Assembly: GCA_017407995.1 (NCBI GenBank)
Contig: JAFQVM010000014.1
Span: 1-48,710, forward strand
Reading direction: 5' to 3'
Origin: Clostridia bacterium
GTDB lineage: Bacteria > Bacillota > Clostridia > Oscillospirales > Acutalibacteraceae
DNA: 48,710 nucleotides
Below, piece after piece: positions 31,806-40,287 of this stretch. The position numbers and the translations under genes were made by a program. The notes under the pieces were generated by a model. The model was not told the origin of the DNA. It saw only the letters and a program-made list of their open reading frames with translations, and searched no databases. Numbering within the stretch: the first letter of the stretch is position 1; every line of letters starts with the position of its first letter.

Positions 31806-33527
31806 ATGAAAAAAGAAATCAAAGAACTTTATGACCTCTGGTGTGAAAAAACCAAAGGTGACGAAGCTTTGCAGAGTGAACTTTTGTCAGTAAAAGACAG
31901 CGAAGAGGAAATCTCAGACAGATTCTACCGTTCGTTGGAATTCGGCACAGGCGGACTGCGCGGAGTGCTCGGTGCAGGAACAAACCGAATGAATATCTAC
32001 ACTGTTAATCAGGCAACTCAGGGACTTGCAGATTTTCTCAATTCCAAATATGAGAACCCATCTGTTGCTCTGGCTTATGATTCAAGAAGAAACTCCGATG
32101 TTTTTGCAAAAGAGGCTGCAGGCGTACTTGCCGCCAACGGAATTAAAGTATATATCTATCCTGAGCTTGTTCCCACTCCGATGCTCTCATTTGCAATCCG
32201 CAAACTCTCATGCAGCTCAGGTATAATAATCACTGCAAGCCACAATCCCGCAAAATATAACGGCTATAAGTGCTACGCTCCCGAGGGCTATCAGATGACC
32301 GATGATGATGCAGCAAAAACTTACGAATTCATCAGCCGTGTTGATATCTTTGAGGACGTGCGTCGCATAGACTTTGATAAGGGCATCAAGGACGGTATAA
32401 TTGAATATATCGATCCCTCTGTAAATGAGGAATTTTATGAGTGCGTACTCTCACGCCGTGTTAACCCGCAGGCAGCCCAAAAGGCCGGTCTTAAACTAAT
32501 TTATACACCCCTCAACGGCACAGGAAACAAACCCGTTCGTGAGGTGCTTAAACGAGCAGGATTCAGCGATGTTACCGTTGTCCCCTCTCAGGAGAATCCC
32601 GACGGCAACTTCCCGACTTGTCCTTATCCGAACCCTGAGATTCGTCAGGCATTCGAAGAGGCGCTCAAACTTGCTGCAGATAAAGGCGCTGACCTTCTGC
32701 TCGCAACTGACCCCGACTGCGACCGTGTAGGTATTGCCGTAAATGACGGCGGCGAATACAAACTCATGAGCGGTAATGAGGTTGGTGTTCTGCTTACAGA
32801 GTATGTCCTTTCTTCAATGAAAGAGGCGGGTACACTTCCGAAAAATCCTGCTATTGCAAAATCCTTTGTTACAACTCCGCTCGTCACAAGAGTTGCAGAA
32901 AGCTACGGCTGCGAAGTCGCAGACTTCCTCACAGGTTTTAAATATATCGGCGAATTCGTAACAAATCTCGAAAAGGTCGGCGAGGAGAACAGATTTATCC
33001 TCGGAATGGAAGAGAGCTACGGTTATCTCTCCGGTACACACGCACGTGACAAGGATGCCGTTGTTGCTACCCTGCTCGTATGCGAAATGGCAGCCTACTA
33101 CAAAGAACAGGGAAAAACACTTATCGATGTTATGAACTCCCTGTATGAGAAGTACGGATTCTATAATAACTCTCTTCTCAACTTCGCCTTTGAGGGTGAA
33201 AGCGGTATGACAAAGATGGCATCTATCATGACAGCACTTCGTGACAATGCACCGAAAGCTATCGCCGATTTAGATGTTCTCACCGTCTCTGACTATCAGG
33301 CATCGCAGACAACTGACACCAAAACAGGTGATATTAAAGAGATTACTCTTCCCAAATCAAATGTTCTTGCGTATGCTTTGGCAGACAGTAACTCCGTTAT
33401 TATCAGACCCTCAGGCACAGAGCCCAAGCTTAAGATATATGTCACAGCCTGCGCTGCTACAGCCGATGATGCTGACAAGCTCGCACAAAAAATCGGCGAC
33501 GATATGAAAAAAATTCTCGGTATATAA
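31806..33527 (+). CDS. Phospho-sugar mutase (phosphoglucomutase/phosphomannomutase)
   Basis: This 573-residue enzyme of the alpha-D-phosphohexomutase family interconverts hexose 1- and 6-phosphates. The phosphoserine loop TASHNPAKYNGYK, metal loop ATDPDCDRVG, sugar loop EESYGYL and phosphate loop RPSGTEPKLKIY are all present in order. The length fits the PgcA-type phosphoglucomutase group, and galU elsewhere in the window would use its product. AAAGGAG lies 8 nt before this ATG; a GTG 9 nt upstream is less likely. It is followed 19 nt later by a small membrane protein gene. Confidence 0.93.
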   Translation: MKKEIKELYDLWCEKTKGDEALQSELLSVKDSEEEISDRFYRSLEFGTGGLRGVLGAGTNRMNIYTVNQATQGLADFLNSKYENPSVALAYDSRRNSDVFAKEAAGVLAANGIKVYIYPELVPTPMLSFAIRKLSCSSGIIITASHNPAKYNGYKCYAPEGYQMTDDDAAKTYEFISRVDIFEDVRRIDFDKGIKDGIIEYIDPSVNEEFYECVLSRRVNPQAAQKAGLKLIYTPLNGTGNKPVREVLKRAGFSDVTVVPSQENPDGNFPTCPYPNPEIRQAFEEALKLAADKGADLLLATDPDCDRVGIAVNDGGEYKLMSGNEVGVLLTEYVLSSMKEAGTLPKNPAIAKSFVTTPLVTRVAESYGCEVADFLTGFKYIGEFVTNLEKVGEENRFILGMEESYGYLSGTHARDKDAVVATLLVCEMAAYYKEQGKTLIDVMNSLYEKYGFYNNSLLNFAFEGESGMTKMASIMTALRDNAPKAIADLDVLTVSDYQASQTTDTKTGDIKEITLPKSNVLAYALADSNSVIIRPSGTEPKLKIYVTACAATADDADKLAQKIGDDMKKILGI

Positions 33528-33546
33528 AAGGAAAGGGATGTAAAAA

Positions 33547-33774
33547 ATGCGTAATAAAAGAAGTATGGTAACAAGAATCGTTGCAATTGTTTTAGCGGCA
33601 CTTATGATTCTCAGCGTCGCTGCAGCAGCACTCACAGTATTTGCTGCCGGTCAGGAAGTTCCCGTTACCGGTCAGCAGGAGTCAAACACAAAATGGCTGG
33701 TTATTCTCATAGTTATAGCCGTCCTCGCCATTGTTGCATGCGTAATCTTACCCATGGCGAAGAAGAAGAAATAA
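33547..33774 (+). CDS. Small bitopic membrane protein, function unknown
   Basis: This 75-residue protein has an N-terminal signal-like helix (IVAIVLAALMILSVAAAALTVFA), a short Gln/Ser-rich external linker and a C-terminal helix (LVILIVIAVLAIVACVIL) ending in Lys residues. AAGGGATG precedes the ATG. It directly follows the mutase gene and likely shares its transcript. Confidence 0.7.
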   Translation: MRNKRSMVTRIVAIVLAALMILSVAAAALTVFAAGQEVPVTGQQESNTKWLVILIVIAVLAIVACVILPMAKKKK

Positions 33775-33786
33775 GTTTCTAAAATT

Positions 33787-33823
33787 AACAGCGGGTATGC
33801 GTTGCATACCCGCTGTTGTTTTT
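33787..33823. terminator. Terminator between convergent operons
   Basis: AACAGCGGGTATGC pairs with GCATACCCGCTGTT around GTT, followed by GTTTTT. Confidence 0.85.
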
Positions 33824-34550
33824 AACAATCACTCTCTTGTCCGCTGCTCGGAGCTGCAAGCTCCTCACTATTCTTTTTCCTCCGCTTACGGATAAATTTT
33901 ATCACCCAATATACCATTACCAACGGTATACAGCAAATTACTATCTTAATTATACTATGCATTGGAACATAGTCATACAGCGTATCGCCTACAACCGTAA
34001 ACATTGCCACTCTCGGCATAATTCCTGCGATAGATATAAGAATATACTTCCAAAACGGCAGTTTCACCGCACCGAGAAACAGACTTACAAAATCTATCGG
34101 AAACACGGGCAGTACCCGCACAACAAAAAGTGCGGAAAGCATCTTGTTATCCTGCAAAAAGGACATGACCTTTTCACCCGCAGGCTTACCACGCAGACGT
34201 TTTTCAACATATGAGCCGCCTAAGAAAAGTCCGAGCAGATAAGTCAATGTTACCTCAAGGAAGATTCCTGCAAAATTCACAGCTATTGCACTAAGCGGAG
34301 AGAAAGCCATGCCGACATATATATAAATCATCGATGCAGGTATTATAAACAGCATTGATTTTACGGCGTAGATACCAAGTATAATAGCTATGGCAATAAC
34401 AATATTACCTGCTCCGTCAACGAGTGCTCGCATATCTATATTTGTAAGGCGATTATAATTTACAACTGCCGTCACAAAAAGTATCAGCGCTACCGCACAG
34501 CGCAGTGCGAGCATAATAGGTTCTCTGTGTTTATTAAAAAATGTTTTCAA
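33822..34550 (-). CDS. VTT-domain (TVP38/TMEM64 family) membrane protein
   Basis: This 242-residue protein has the VTT/SNARE-associated core: IPASMIYIYVGMAFSP, a central amphipathic GLFLGG and VVRVLPVFPIDFVSLFLGAVKLPFWKY-type re-entrant segments. Members are linked to lipid scrambling and membrane maintenance. The start codon is TTG (34548-34550), 7 nt after GGAG; no in-frame ATG is near a ribosome binding site. It is monocistronic. Confidence 0.83.
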   Translation of the reverse strand: MKTFFNKHREPIMLALRCAVALILFVTAVVNYNRLTNIDMRALVDGAGNIVIAIAIILGIYAVKSMLFIIPASMIYIYVGMAFSPLSAIAVNFAGIFLEVTLTYLLGLFLGGSYVEKRLRGKPAGEKVMSFLQDNKMLSALFVVRVLPVFPIDFVSLFLGAVKLPFWKYILISIAGIMPRVAMFTVVGDTLYDYVPMHSIIKIVICCIPLVMVYWVIKFIRKRRKKNSEELAAPSSGQESDC

Positions 34551-34648
34551 CTGTCTTCTCCGTTCAGGTTTTACTTCATTCTAAAGTATAGACACAAATG
34601 GCATTATTTGCAACATTTTTCTTTCTATTATTTTTCACACTGACCCTA

Positions 34649-34690
34649 TGTGACCAAGTCACAGAACTTTTTGACCGCTGTGAATATAAT
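34649..34690 (+). promoter_or_regulatory. Promoter with Crp/Fnr-type operator ahead of the FTR-thioredoxin genes
   Basis: TGTGACCAAGTCACA (34649-34663) is a perfect palindrome about its central base. TATAAT lies at 34685-34690 with no good -35 box. The predicted start near 34697 places the palindrome centre at about -41, the class II activator position. A Crp/Fnr gene lies 550 nt downstream. Confidence 0.6.
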
Positions 34691-34713
34691 AAAACCAGAA
34701 AGAGGTGGTAACA

Positions 34714-34914
34714 ATGGCAATCAGACTTAACGAGGACAAAAACATAGTCCAAACCATAAAAGAGGGATTAAAAAACAGAGGCGGTTACTGCCCCTGTCGA
34801 ATGGAGAAAACTCCTGAAAACAAATGTATGTGCAAAGAGTTCAGAGAGCAGATAGCAGACCCCAACTTTGAAGGCTACTGCCATTGCTTGCTCTACTATA
34901 AAAGTTTAGATTAA
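34714..34914 (+). CDS. Ferredoxin-thioredoxin reductase catalytic subunit-like protein
   Basis: This 66-residue protein has the six-cysteine set of FTR catalytic chains: CPC, CMC and CHC (GYCPCR, KCMCKEF, GYCHCLLYY), which hold a 4Fe-4S cluster next to a redox disulfide. It probably passes electrons from ferredoxin to the thioredoxin encoded 23 nt downstream. The ATG is preferred over a GTG three codons upstream, which lies within the AGAGGTGG ribosome binding site. Confidence 0.85.
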   Translation: MAIRLNEDKNIVQTIKEGLKNRGGYCPCRMEKTPENKCMCKEFREQIADPNFEGYCHCLLYYKSLD

Positions 34915-34937
34915 CAATGAAAGAGAGGATGTAAATT

Positions 34938-35249
34938 ATGTCTGTTATAAAAATATCTAAATCCAATTTCCAATCCGTTGTTATGGAAAGCGAAAAGCCC
35001 GTTCTGCTCGACTTCTGGGCAACCTGGTGCGGTCCTTGCAGAATGGTATCCCCAATTGTCGATGAGATAGCCGAAGAGAATCCGCAAGTCCTTGTCGGCA
35101 AGGTTAACGTAGACGAAGAGCCGGAACTCGCACAGGCTTTCGGTATAGTCAGCATACCCACTCTCGTTGTCATGAAAGGCGGAGAAATCGTCAACCAGAT
35201 TATCGGTCTGCGACCGAAAGAGCAGATTCTTTCTCTGTTAGAGGGTTAA
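34938..35249 (+). CDS. trxA: Thioredoxin
   Basis: This 103-residue protein has the classic WCGPC active site (Cys31, Cys34), the buried Asp in LLDFWATW and the cis-Pro SIPTLVV. It reduces protein disulfides in the cytoplasm. It follows the FTR-like gene in the same direction, while no NADPH-thioredoxin reductase gene is present here, which suggests ferredoxin-driven reduction. Its last 12 nt overlap the 3' end of the opposing Crp/Fnr gene. Confidence 0.95.
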   Translation: MSVIKISKSNFQSVVMESEKPVLLDFWATWCGPCRMVSPIVDEIAEENPQVLVGKVNVDEEPELAQAFGIVSIPTLVVMKGGEIVNQIIGLRPKEQILSLLEG

Positions 35250-35912
35250 TTCACGAAGTTTTTTGCGGTCGATAATCTTTATCCCGCCACGTGACAGTTC
35301 TACGATTCCCTCAGATGAAAAATATTTCAACATCCTTGACACTACCTCACGGGCAGATCCCATGTATTTGGCGATTTGCTCGTGTGTCATTTTAATAGTG
35401 GAATCGCCTGTCTTGGATATTTCATCCATAAGAAAGATTGCAAGTCTTTTGTCAAAGCTCATAAAGAGTATCTGCTGCATTACCCACATAACATCGGAAA
35501 AACGGCTGACCGCTGTTTCAAGCGAAAAAATCTTCATCTGCGGGTTTCTGTCAGAAACCGTAGCGAAAACAGGTCCGCTTATAACACAGCAATCGCTATC
35601 CTCCTCAGCATCAACAAACACATCAAACGTAACGGTTTGCAACACACATGATGCCGAAAGCATACACATATCGCCGTCAAACAGCCGATAAAGCGTTATC
35701 TCCTTGCCATCATCGGAAACTATGCTCACTCGCAGACATCCGCTTTTAACAATGATAACACCCGTACATTCATTACCGTCGTGTATACTCTCACCCTTTT
35801 GGTATTTTACCGACTTCGTGTTTGCGCACAGCAAATCCTTATCGCCCTGCTGCAGGTTATCCCAAAAAGGAAAAAACTCCGAATATATATCACTAAATTT
35901 GCAGTACTCCAT
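35238..35912 (-). CDS. Crp/Fnr family transcriptional regulator
   Basis: This 224-residue protein has an N-terminal cyclic-nucleotide-binding-like jelly roll and a C-terminal winged helix with recognition helix HEQIAKYMGSAREVVSRML (E-x-x-SR). It has no obvious N-terminal 4Fe-4S cysteine cluster like FNR, though several cysteines (CVLQTV, DCCVISG) lie in the sensor domain. The start MEYCKF follows AAAGGGG. It is 17 nt downstream of the NifX-like gene, so the two form an operon opposite the FTR-thioredoxin pair, which it may regulate. Confidence 0.9.
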   Translation of the reverse strand: MEYCKFSDIYSEFFPFWDNLQQGDKDLLCANTKSVKYQKGESIHDGNECTGVIIVKSGCLRVSIVSDDGKEITLYRLFDGDMCMLSASCVLQTVTFDVFVDAEEDSDCCVISGPVFATVSDRNPQMKIFSLETAVSRFSDVMWVMQQILFMSFDKRLAIFLMDEISKTGDSTIKMTHEQIAKYMGSAREVVSRMLKYFSSEGIVELSRGGIKIIDRKKLRELTL

Positions 35913-35929
35913 TTGAGCACCCCTTTTAC

Positions 35930-36331
35930 TTAATGTCCGCAAGAATGACTGCCACAGCCGTGGTCACCGCAGTTGTGGTTATGCTCATGCTCCTCACCGT
36001 GATGGTTGCACTTGACATCGGGATTAAAAGCAAGAGTTTCTTTAAGCAGTGCTTCAACTGCCTTATCTGCATCGCCTGAAACTCCGCCGTATAATTTTAT
36101 ACCTGCTTCTCTCAATGCATTCTGAGCTCCGCCGCCGATTCCGCCACAGATAAGAACATCTACTCTGAGCATCTTCAAAAGCTGTGCCAACGCACCGTGA
36201 CCGCTTCCGTTTGTGCTGATAACTGAACTTCTTGTCACTTCACCGTTTTCTGCATCATAAACCTTAAAATACTCTGTATGGCCGAAGTGCTGAAATATAT
36301 TTCCGTTTTCATATGTTACTGCAATTCTCAT
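35930..36331 (-). CDS. NifX/NifB-type Fe-Mo cofactor-binding domain protein with His-rich tail
   Basis: This 133-residue protein has the dinitrogenase iron-molybdenum cofactor-binding fold (MRIAVTYENGNIFQHFGHTEYF, DVLICGGIGGGAQNAL). In bacteria without nitrogenase such small members are thought to carry Fe-S or metal clusters. The last 25 residues are rich in His and Cys (a metal-binding tail). AGAGGAG precedes the ATG. It is encoded with a Crp/Fnr regulator beside redox genes, which suggests metal or redox homeostasis. Confidence 0.88.
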   Translation of the reverse strand: MRIAVTYENGNIFQHFGHTEYFKVYDAENGEVTRSSVISTNGSGHGALAQLLKMLRVDVLICGGIGGGAQNALREAGIKLYGGVSGDADKAVEALLKETLAFNPDVKCNHHGEEHEHNHNCGDHGCGSHSCGH

Positions 36332-36360
36332 TTCTTTTCTCCTCTAAAATATATGTTTGT

Positions 36361-36390
36361 ACCGCAGCGAAGTAGTCTTCGCTGCGGTAA
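36361..36390 (-). terminator. Hairpin between galU and the NifX-like gene
   Basis: ACCGCAGCGAAG pairs with CTTCGCTGCGGT around TAGT. There is no T tract on the minus strand, so termination may be partial and some galU transcripts may read into the downstream pair. Confidence 0.5.
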
Positions 36391-36401
36391 TTAATTAACT
36401 A

Positions 36402-37280
36402 TTAAAGGCTCTTTGCAAGCTCCTTGAGATATTCTTTGAAGTCCTCGCCAATCTCAGGATGGTTGAGTGCAACTTCACAGTTAGCCTGCATGATACCGAG
36501 CTTGTTACCCATATCATAACGCTTACCCTCAAAGTCATATGCGATAAGGTCGCCTCTTGCGCCAAGGTCGCTCATAACGTCTGTAAGATAAAGCTCCTGT
36601 CCTTCCGGAGTCTCCTCAAGACCCTTTTCAAGCATTCCGAAAACCTCGGGAGGAAGAACAACTCTGCCAAGAATAGCATAGTTTGACATAACCTGCTCAG
36701 GTGTGGGCTTTTCGATAATCTTATGGCAGCTCATTGCACGACCCTCAAGAGGTGTGACACCCAGTGAGCAGTAAAGAGAAATAAGCTCATCCGGAACTTC
36801 CTTAACACCGACAACACCCTTGCCGTACTGCTCATATGCTCTGCAGAGCTGAGCTGTTACGGGGTCATCGCATACTGTGACGTCATCACCGTAAAGCACT
36901 GCAAACGGCTCGTCGCCGACAAAGGATTTACCGCAAAGAATAGCGTGTCCGAGACCCTTTGTCTCCTTCTGACGGACAAAATATATGTTAGCAAGGTTTG
37001 CAACAGCTGTTACATCCTCATATATCTTTTCCTTACCCTTCTTGCCCTTGAGATTTGCCTCAAGCTCAAAAGAATGGTCAAAGTGGTCCTCGATAACACC
37101 CTTACCACGGTTTGTTATGATAAGTATATCCTCGATACCGGCAGCGACAGCCTCCTCCACAAGATACTGAATTGCAGGCTTGTCAACAATGTTGAGCATC
37201 TCCTTGGGCACTGCCTTTGATGCAGGGAGAACTCTTGTTCCGAGACCTGCAGCCGGAATAATCGCTTTCTTGACTTTCAT
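36402..37280 (-). CDS. galU: UTP--glucose-1-phosphate uridylyltransferase
   Basis: This 292-residue nucleotidyltransferase makes UDP-glucose from UTP and glucose 1-phosphate. It has the N-terminal signature KKAIIPAAGLGTRVLPASKA, the catalytic KPAIQYLVEEA segment and the FAVLYGDDV metal site. ATG at 37280 gives the usual family N-terminus; a GTG three codons upstream is an alternative. The phosphohexomutase in this window supplies its substrate, and a sugar transferase (40288-40872) could use such nucleotide sugars. Confidence 0.95.
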   Translation of the reverse strand: MKVKKAIIPAAGLGTRVLPASKAVPKEMLNIVDKPAIQYLVEEAVAAGIEDILIITNRGKGVIEDHFDHSFELEANLKGKKGKEKIYEDVTAVANLANIYFVRQKETKGLGHAILCGKSFVGDEPFAVLYGDDVTVCDDPVTAQLCRAYEQYGKGVVGVKEVPDELISLYCSLGVTPLEGRAMSCHKIIEKPTPEQVMSNYAILGRVVLPPEVFGMLEKGLEETPEGQELYLTDVMSDLGARGDLIAYDFEGKRYDMGNKLGIMQANCEVALNHPEIGEDFKEYLKELAKSL

Positions 37281-37302
37281 AAAATACACCGAACCTTTCC
37301 AG

Positions 37303-38289
37303 TTAGTTTATTAAAAGCGCTGCAAGACTTAGCAGCAGATTATAGATAACATTATAACCGAAATAAGCGGCAAAAGCAATAAAAATCGCAGTTCCGCCAC
37401 GTTTTAATGATGCGGCCTCGTAAGCTCTGTTCTCAGAGAACTGCTGCCTCAAATTTTTGACGTCCTTTATAACATGCCGCTTATAAATCGGGTCCGCCAA
37501 AAATCCCGCAACTATACCCAAAACGCCTTGAATAGCAAACATAGGCAAAACCTTGAGCATGGCATCTACAACCTCGTCAAAGGCAGACACGATTTGCTCA
37601 GATGCAACCACCTTCGGGTCCATCTCAAGATACGAATAATACAAGTCCTGAAAGTCCTGTGCTATACCCGTGAAAGCCAGTTCCACAGCCAACAGGATTC
37701 CCACAAATATAAGTCCGACTTTCCACATCTTACGGTAAAAGAACCAGTACGGACCGAAAAATAGTGCCGCCCAATTAAAAGACACTTTCTTTTTCTTCTC
37801 TGACAAGTCCTTAAACTTTGGAATATATCTTGAAGAAGCTGTCTGAACATAGCAAGCGATGTCCTTAACTTTGGCCCCCTCTATCTCACTGTCGGGGTCG
37901 AGCGCTACACCGTACAAAAACGGATTTGTCGCACTTGCTACGTTGAAGAAAGGTCCAAACGGATTCTGAGCCTGACTTCCGCCCAAAAGAGGTGCCCCGC
38001 AGTGAATACAAGTAAGCGCATTTTTAGAGTTCTCTCCGCCGCAAGCCACACAGCACTGAACTTCTGCCGACTGTCCCTCAGAAGCAGGACTCTCCTTTTC
38101 GGGCTCACTCTGTGCCTCCTCAGCCTGCCAGACAAATTTCTCTGCGTGGCGTGCTGCATTTACACATTCTCCGTTTTCCTCCCAGCACTCTCTATGCTGT
38201 GGAGTTCCGCAAACAGGACAAACAACAATATCTTCATTTTCGCTCATGAGCTTTCCGCATCCGGAACAGACCTGGCCCGTATAATTCAT
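37303..38289 (-). CDS. Zinc-finger/DUF2628 membrane protein
   Basis: This 328-residue protein has an N-terminal RING-like zinc finger (CSGCGKL, CPVCGTPQHRECW, C), a second zinc ribbon (CCVACGGE...CIHCGAPL), then a DUF2628-type region with FNWAALFFGPYWFFYRKMW and four membrane helices. The finger plus DUF2628 arrangement is common in gut clostridia, function unknown. The start MNYTGQ follows AAAGGA; a GTG upstream is less likely. It is 22 nt upstream of galU and probably shares its transcript. Confidence 0.82.
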   Translation of the reverse strand: MNYTGQVCSGCGKLMSENEDIVVCPVCGTPQHRECWEENGECVNAARHAEKFVWQAEEAQSEPEKESPASEGQSAEVQCCVACGGENSKNALTCIHCGAPLLGGSQAQNPFGPFFNVASATNPFLYGVALDPDSEIEGAKVKDIACYVQTASSRYIPKFKDLSEKKKKVSFNWAALFFGPYWFFYRKMWKVGLIFVGILLAVELAFTGIAQDFQDLYYSYLEMDPKVVASEQIVSAFDEVVDAMLKVLPMFAIQGVLGIVAGFLADPIYKRHVIKDVKNLRQQFSENRAYEAASLKRGGTAIFIAFAAYFGYNVIYNLLLSLAALLIN

Positions 38290-38461
38290 AAGCAAACATC
38301 CTTTCACAGCTAAAGGTTAAACTAATTATATATCAGATTAATTATATCACAGACACTGCATAATATTGTAGACGATTTTCGTACTTTTTTCAATTATTAT
38401 ATGAACAAAAAAGCTTTTTTTGTAAAAATAACATTATATAACGCTTTCTGGAATTTCTTTC

Positions 38462-38490
38462 TTTACTTTGTTTAAAGTTTTTTGTATAAT
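38462..38490 (+). promoter_or_regulatory. Promoter of the prfB operon
   Basis: TTTACT (38462-38467) and TATAAT (38485-38490) with a 17-bp spacer. Confidence 0.7.
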
Positions 38491-38528
38491 AGAAGGACAT
38501 AAAACATGATTTTTAATGAGGTTTGTTT

Positions 38529-39644
38529 ATGCTGCAATTTGAAGAATTACGACTTGAGCTGCTCGACAACAAGGATAAGCTTAAAGAGCTTAGAGAAGCT
38601 CTCGGTCTTGACAATTTAAAAACTGAAATCTCCTCACTTGAGGAGCAGACAGCCGCAGAGGATTTCTGGGGTGACCTCGAAAACTCTCAGAAGGTGCTGC
38701 AGAGAATAAGTCAGCTTAAAAACAAGGTAGCTGCATACACTTCACTTGAAAACTCTTTCGATGATACTCTTACCCTCATTGAACTTGCCAACGAGGAAGA
38801 GGATTTGAGTATGTTTGATGAATGCCGTGAGGGTGTTGACAGCTTCATTGAAGAGCTTGACAAGCAGACACTCAGCACCCTGCTCACAGGTGAATATGAC
38901 GCAAAAAATGCACTACTCACTTTCCACGCAGGTGCAGGCGGCACAGAGGCTCAGGACTGGGCGCAGATGCTTGTTCGTATGTATCAGCACTGGGGTGAGA
39001 AGCGTGGTTTCAAAGTCAGTATGCTCGACTTCCTTGACGGCGACGAAGCAGGCTTAAAATCCGCTGTCCTACTTGTTGAGGGAGAAAACGCTTACGGCTA
39101 TCTCAAGGGCGAAATGGGCGTTCACAGACTTGTCCGTGTTTCACCGTTTGACTCCTCAGGCCGCAGACACACATCCTTTGCATCCCTCGAAGTTATGCCC
39201 GAAATTGACGATAACATCGAAGTTGAAATAAATCCCGATGACCTCAAGGTTGATACCTACCGTGCAAGCGGTGCAGGCGGTCAGAAGGTTAACAAAACCT
39301 CATCAGCTGTTCGTATAACCCACCTGCCTACGGGAATTGTTGTTTCGTGTCAGATTGAGCGTAGCCAGCACCAAAACCGTGAGGTTGCACTCAAAATGCT
39401 CAAATCAAAACTGCTCGAAATAAAAGAACGTGAGCATCTCGACAAAATCGAGGATATCAAAGGCGACCAAAAAGAAATCGGATGGGGCAACCAGATACGT
39501 TCATATGTTTTCATGCCCTACACCCTTGCAAAAGACCACAGAACAAACTTCGAAAACGGAAATATCGGCGCCGTTATGGATGGCGACCTCGACGGTTTTA
39601 TAAATGCATATCTCAAGATGGAATCGTTAAAAGGAAAGGAATGA
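38529..39644 (+). CDS. prfB: Peptide chain release factor 2, without programmed frameshift
   Basis: This 371-residue RF2 recognises UGA and UAA stop codons. SPF (205-207) is the codon-reading tripeptide, and GGQ (250-252) is the hydrolysis motif. Most prfB genes need a +1 frameshift at CTTTGAC near codon 25. Here codons 27-28 read CTT GAC (38607-38612) with no internal UGA, so the frame is continuous. GAGG lies 7 nt before the ATG. It is followed 4 nt later by a cyclase gene. Confidence 0.97.
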   Translation: MLQFEELRLELLDNKDKLKELREALGLDNLKTEISSLEEQTAAEDFWGDLENSQKVLQRISQLKNKVAAYTSLENSFDDTLTLIELANEEEDLSMFDECREGVDSFIEELDKQTLSTLLTGEYDAKNALLTFHAGAGGTEAQDWAQMLVRMYQHWGEKRGFKVSMLDFLDGDEAGLKSAVLLVEGENAYGYLKGEMGVHRLVRVSPFDSSGRRHTSFASLEVMPEIDDNIEVEINPDDLKVDTYRASGAGGQKVNKTSSAVRITHLPTGIVVSCQIERSQHQNREVALKMLKSKLLEIKEREHLDKIEDIKGDQKEIGWGNQIRSYVFMPYTLAKDHRTNFENGNIGAVMDGDLDGFINAYLKMESLKGKE

Positions 39645-39648
39645 TTCC

Positions 39649-40269
39649 GTGAAGATAATTGATATTTCAAGGGACTTGCTCAACACCGAAGTCTATCCGG
39701 GCGACCCTGAGCCTGAAAGCAAGTTCGTGAAAGTTATCGGCGATGACTCCGACTGCAACCTGTCCACTCTCTTCACCTGCGTTCACACAGGCACCCACGC
39801 CGATGCGCCGTTGCACTTTATTGAGGGCGGCAAAACCGTAGATGAATTAGACCTCGAACGGTTTATCGGTCCGTGCAAGGTGATAGAAGTCCCGCACGGA
39901 GCAATCACCGGCGAATATGTAAACGACTGTTTCCCGCAGGACTGCGAGCGTCTGCTTATAAAAGGCGACGGCGAGGCCTATTTCATGGGAAGCGCCGCAG
40001 AGGAGGTTGCTGCACTCGGCATCCGCCTTTTGGGAACGGACTCTATGTCCGTCGGCACAAGCGGTGCGCAGGTCGAACCCCATAGGGCTTTTCTTTCAGC
40101 AGAAATCGCTGTGCTTGAGGGGCTCGATTTAAGCGACGTTGTCCCAGGTGATTATTTCCTGTTTGCACCTCCGATAAAACTCGGTGGTCTTGAGGGCGCA
40201 CCCTCAAGAGCGATACTTATTTCAGACTATATTTTCTGGAGCACTGGCGAGAAAAAGATTTTTAAATAA
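39649..40269 (+). CDS. Cyclase family protein (kynurenine formamidase-like metal hydrolase)
   Basis: This 206-residue protein has the cyclase/KynB metal motif HTGTHADAPLHF and the later GTDSMSVG segment. Family members hydrolyse amides such as N-formylkynurenine using a bimetal site; the substrate is not clear here. The start codon is GTG, placed 8 nt after AAAGGA, which overlaps the end of prfB. It is co-transcribed with prfB and the sugar transferase. Confidence 0.88.
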   Translation: MKIIDISRDLLNTEVYPGDPEPESKFVKVIGDDSDCNLSTLFTCVHTGTHADAPLHFIEGGKTVDELDLERFIGPCKVIEVPHGAITGEYVNDCFPQDCERLLIKGDGEAYFMGSAAEEVAALGIRLLGTDSMSVGTSGAQVEPHRAFLSAEIAVLEGLDLSDVVPGDYFLFAPPIKLGGLEGAPSRAILISDYIFWSTGEKKIFK

Positions 40270-40287
40270 ACGAAAGGCGTGACCTAT

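Noticed and set aside
35930-36331. Nitrogen fixation function
   Set aside because: A single NifX-like domain without nif genes, and with a regulator and redox genes nearby, does not support nitrogenase.
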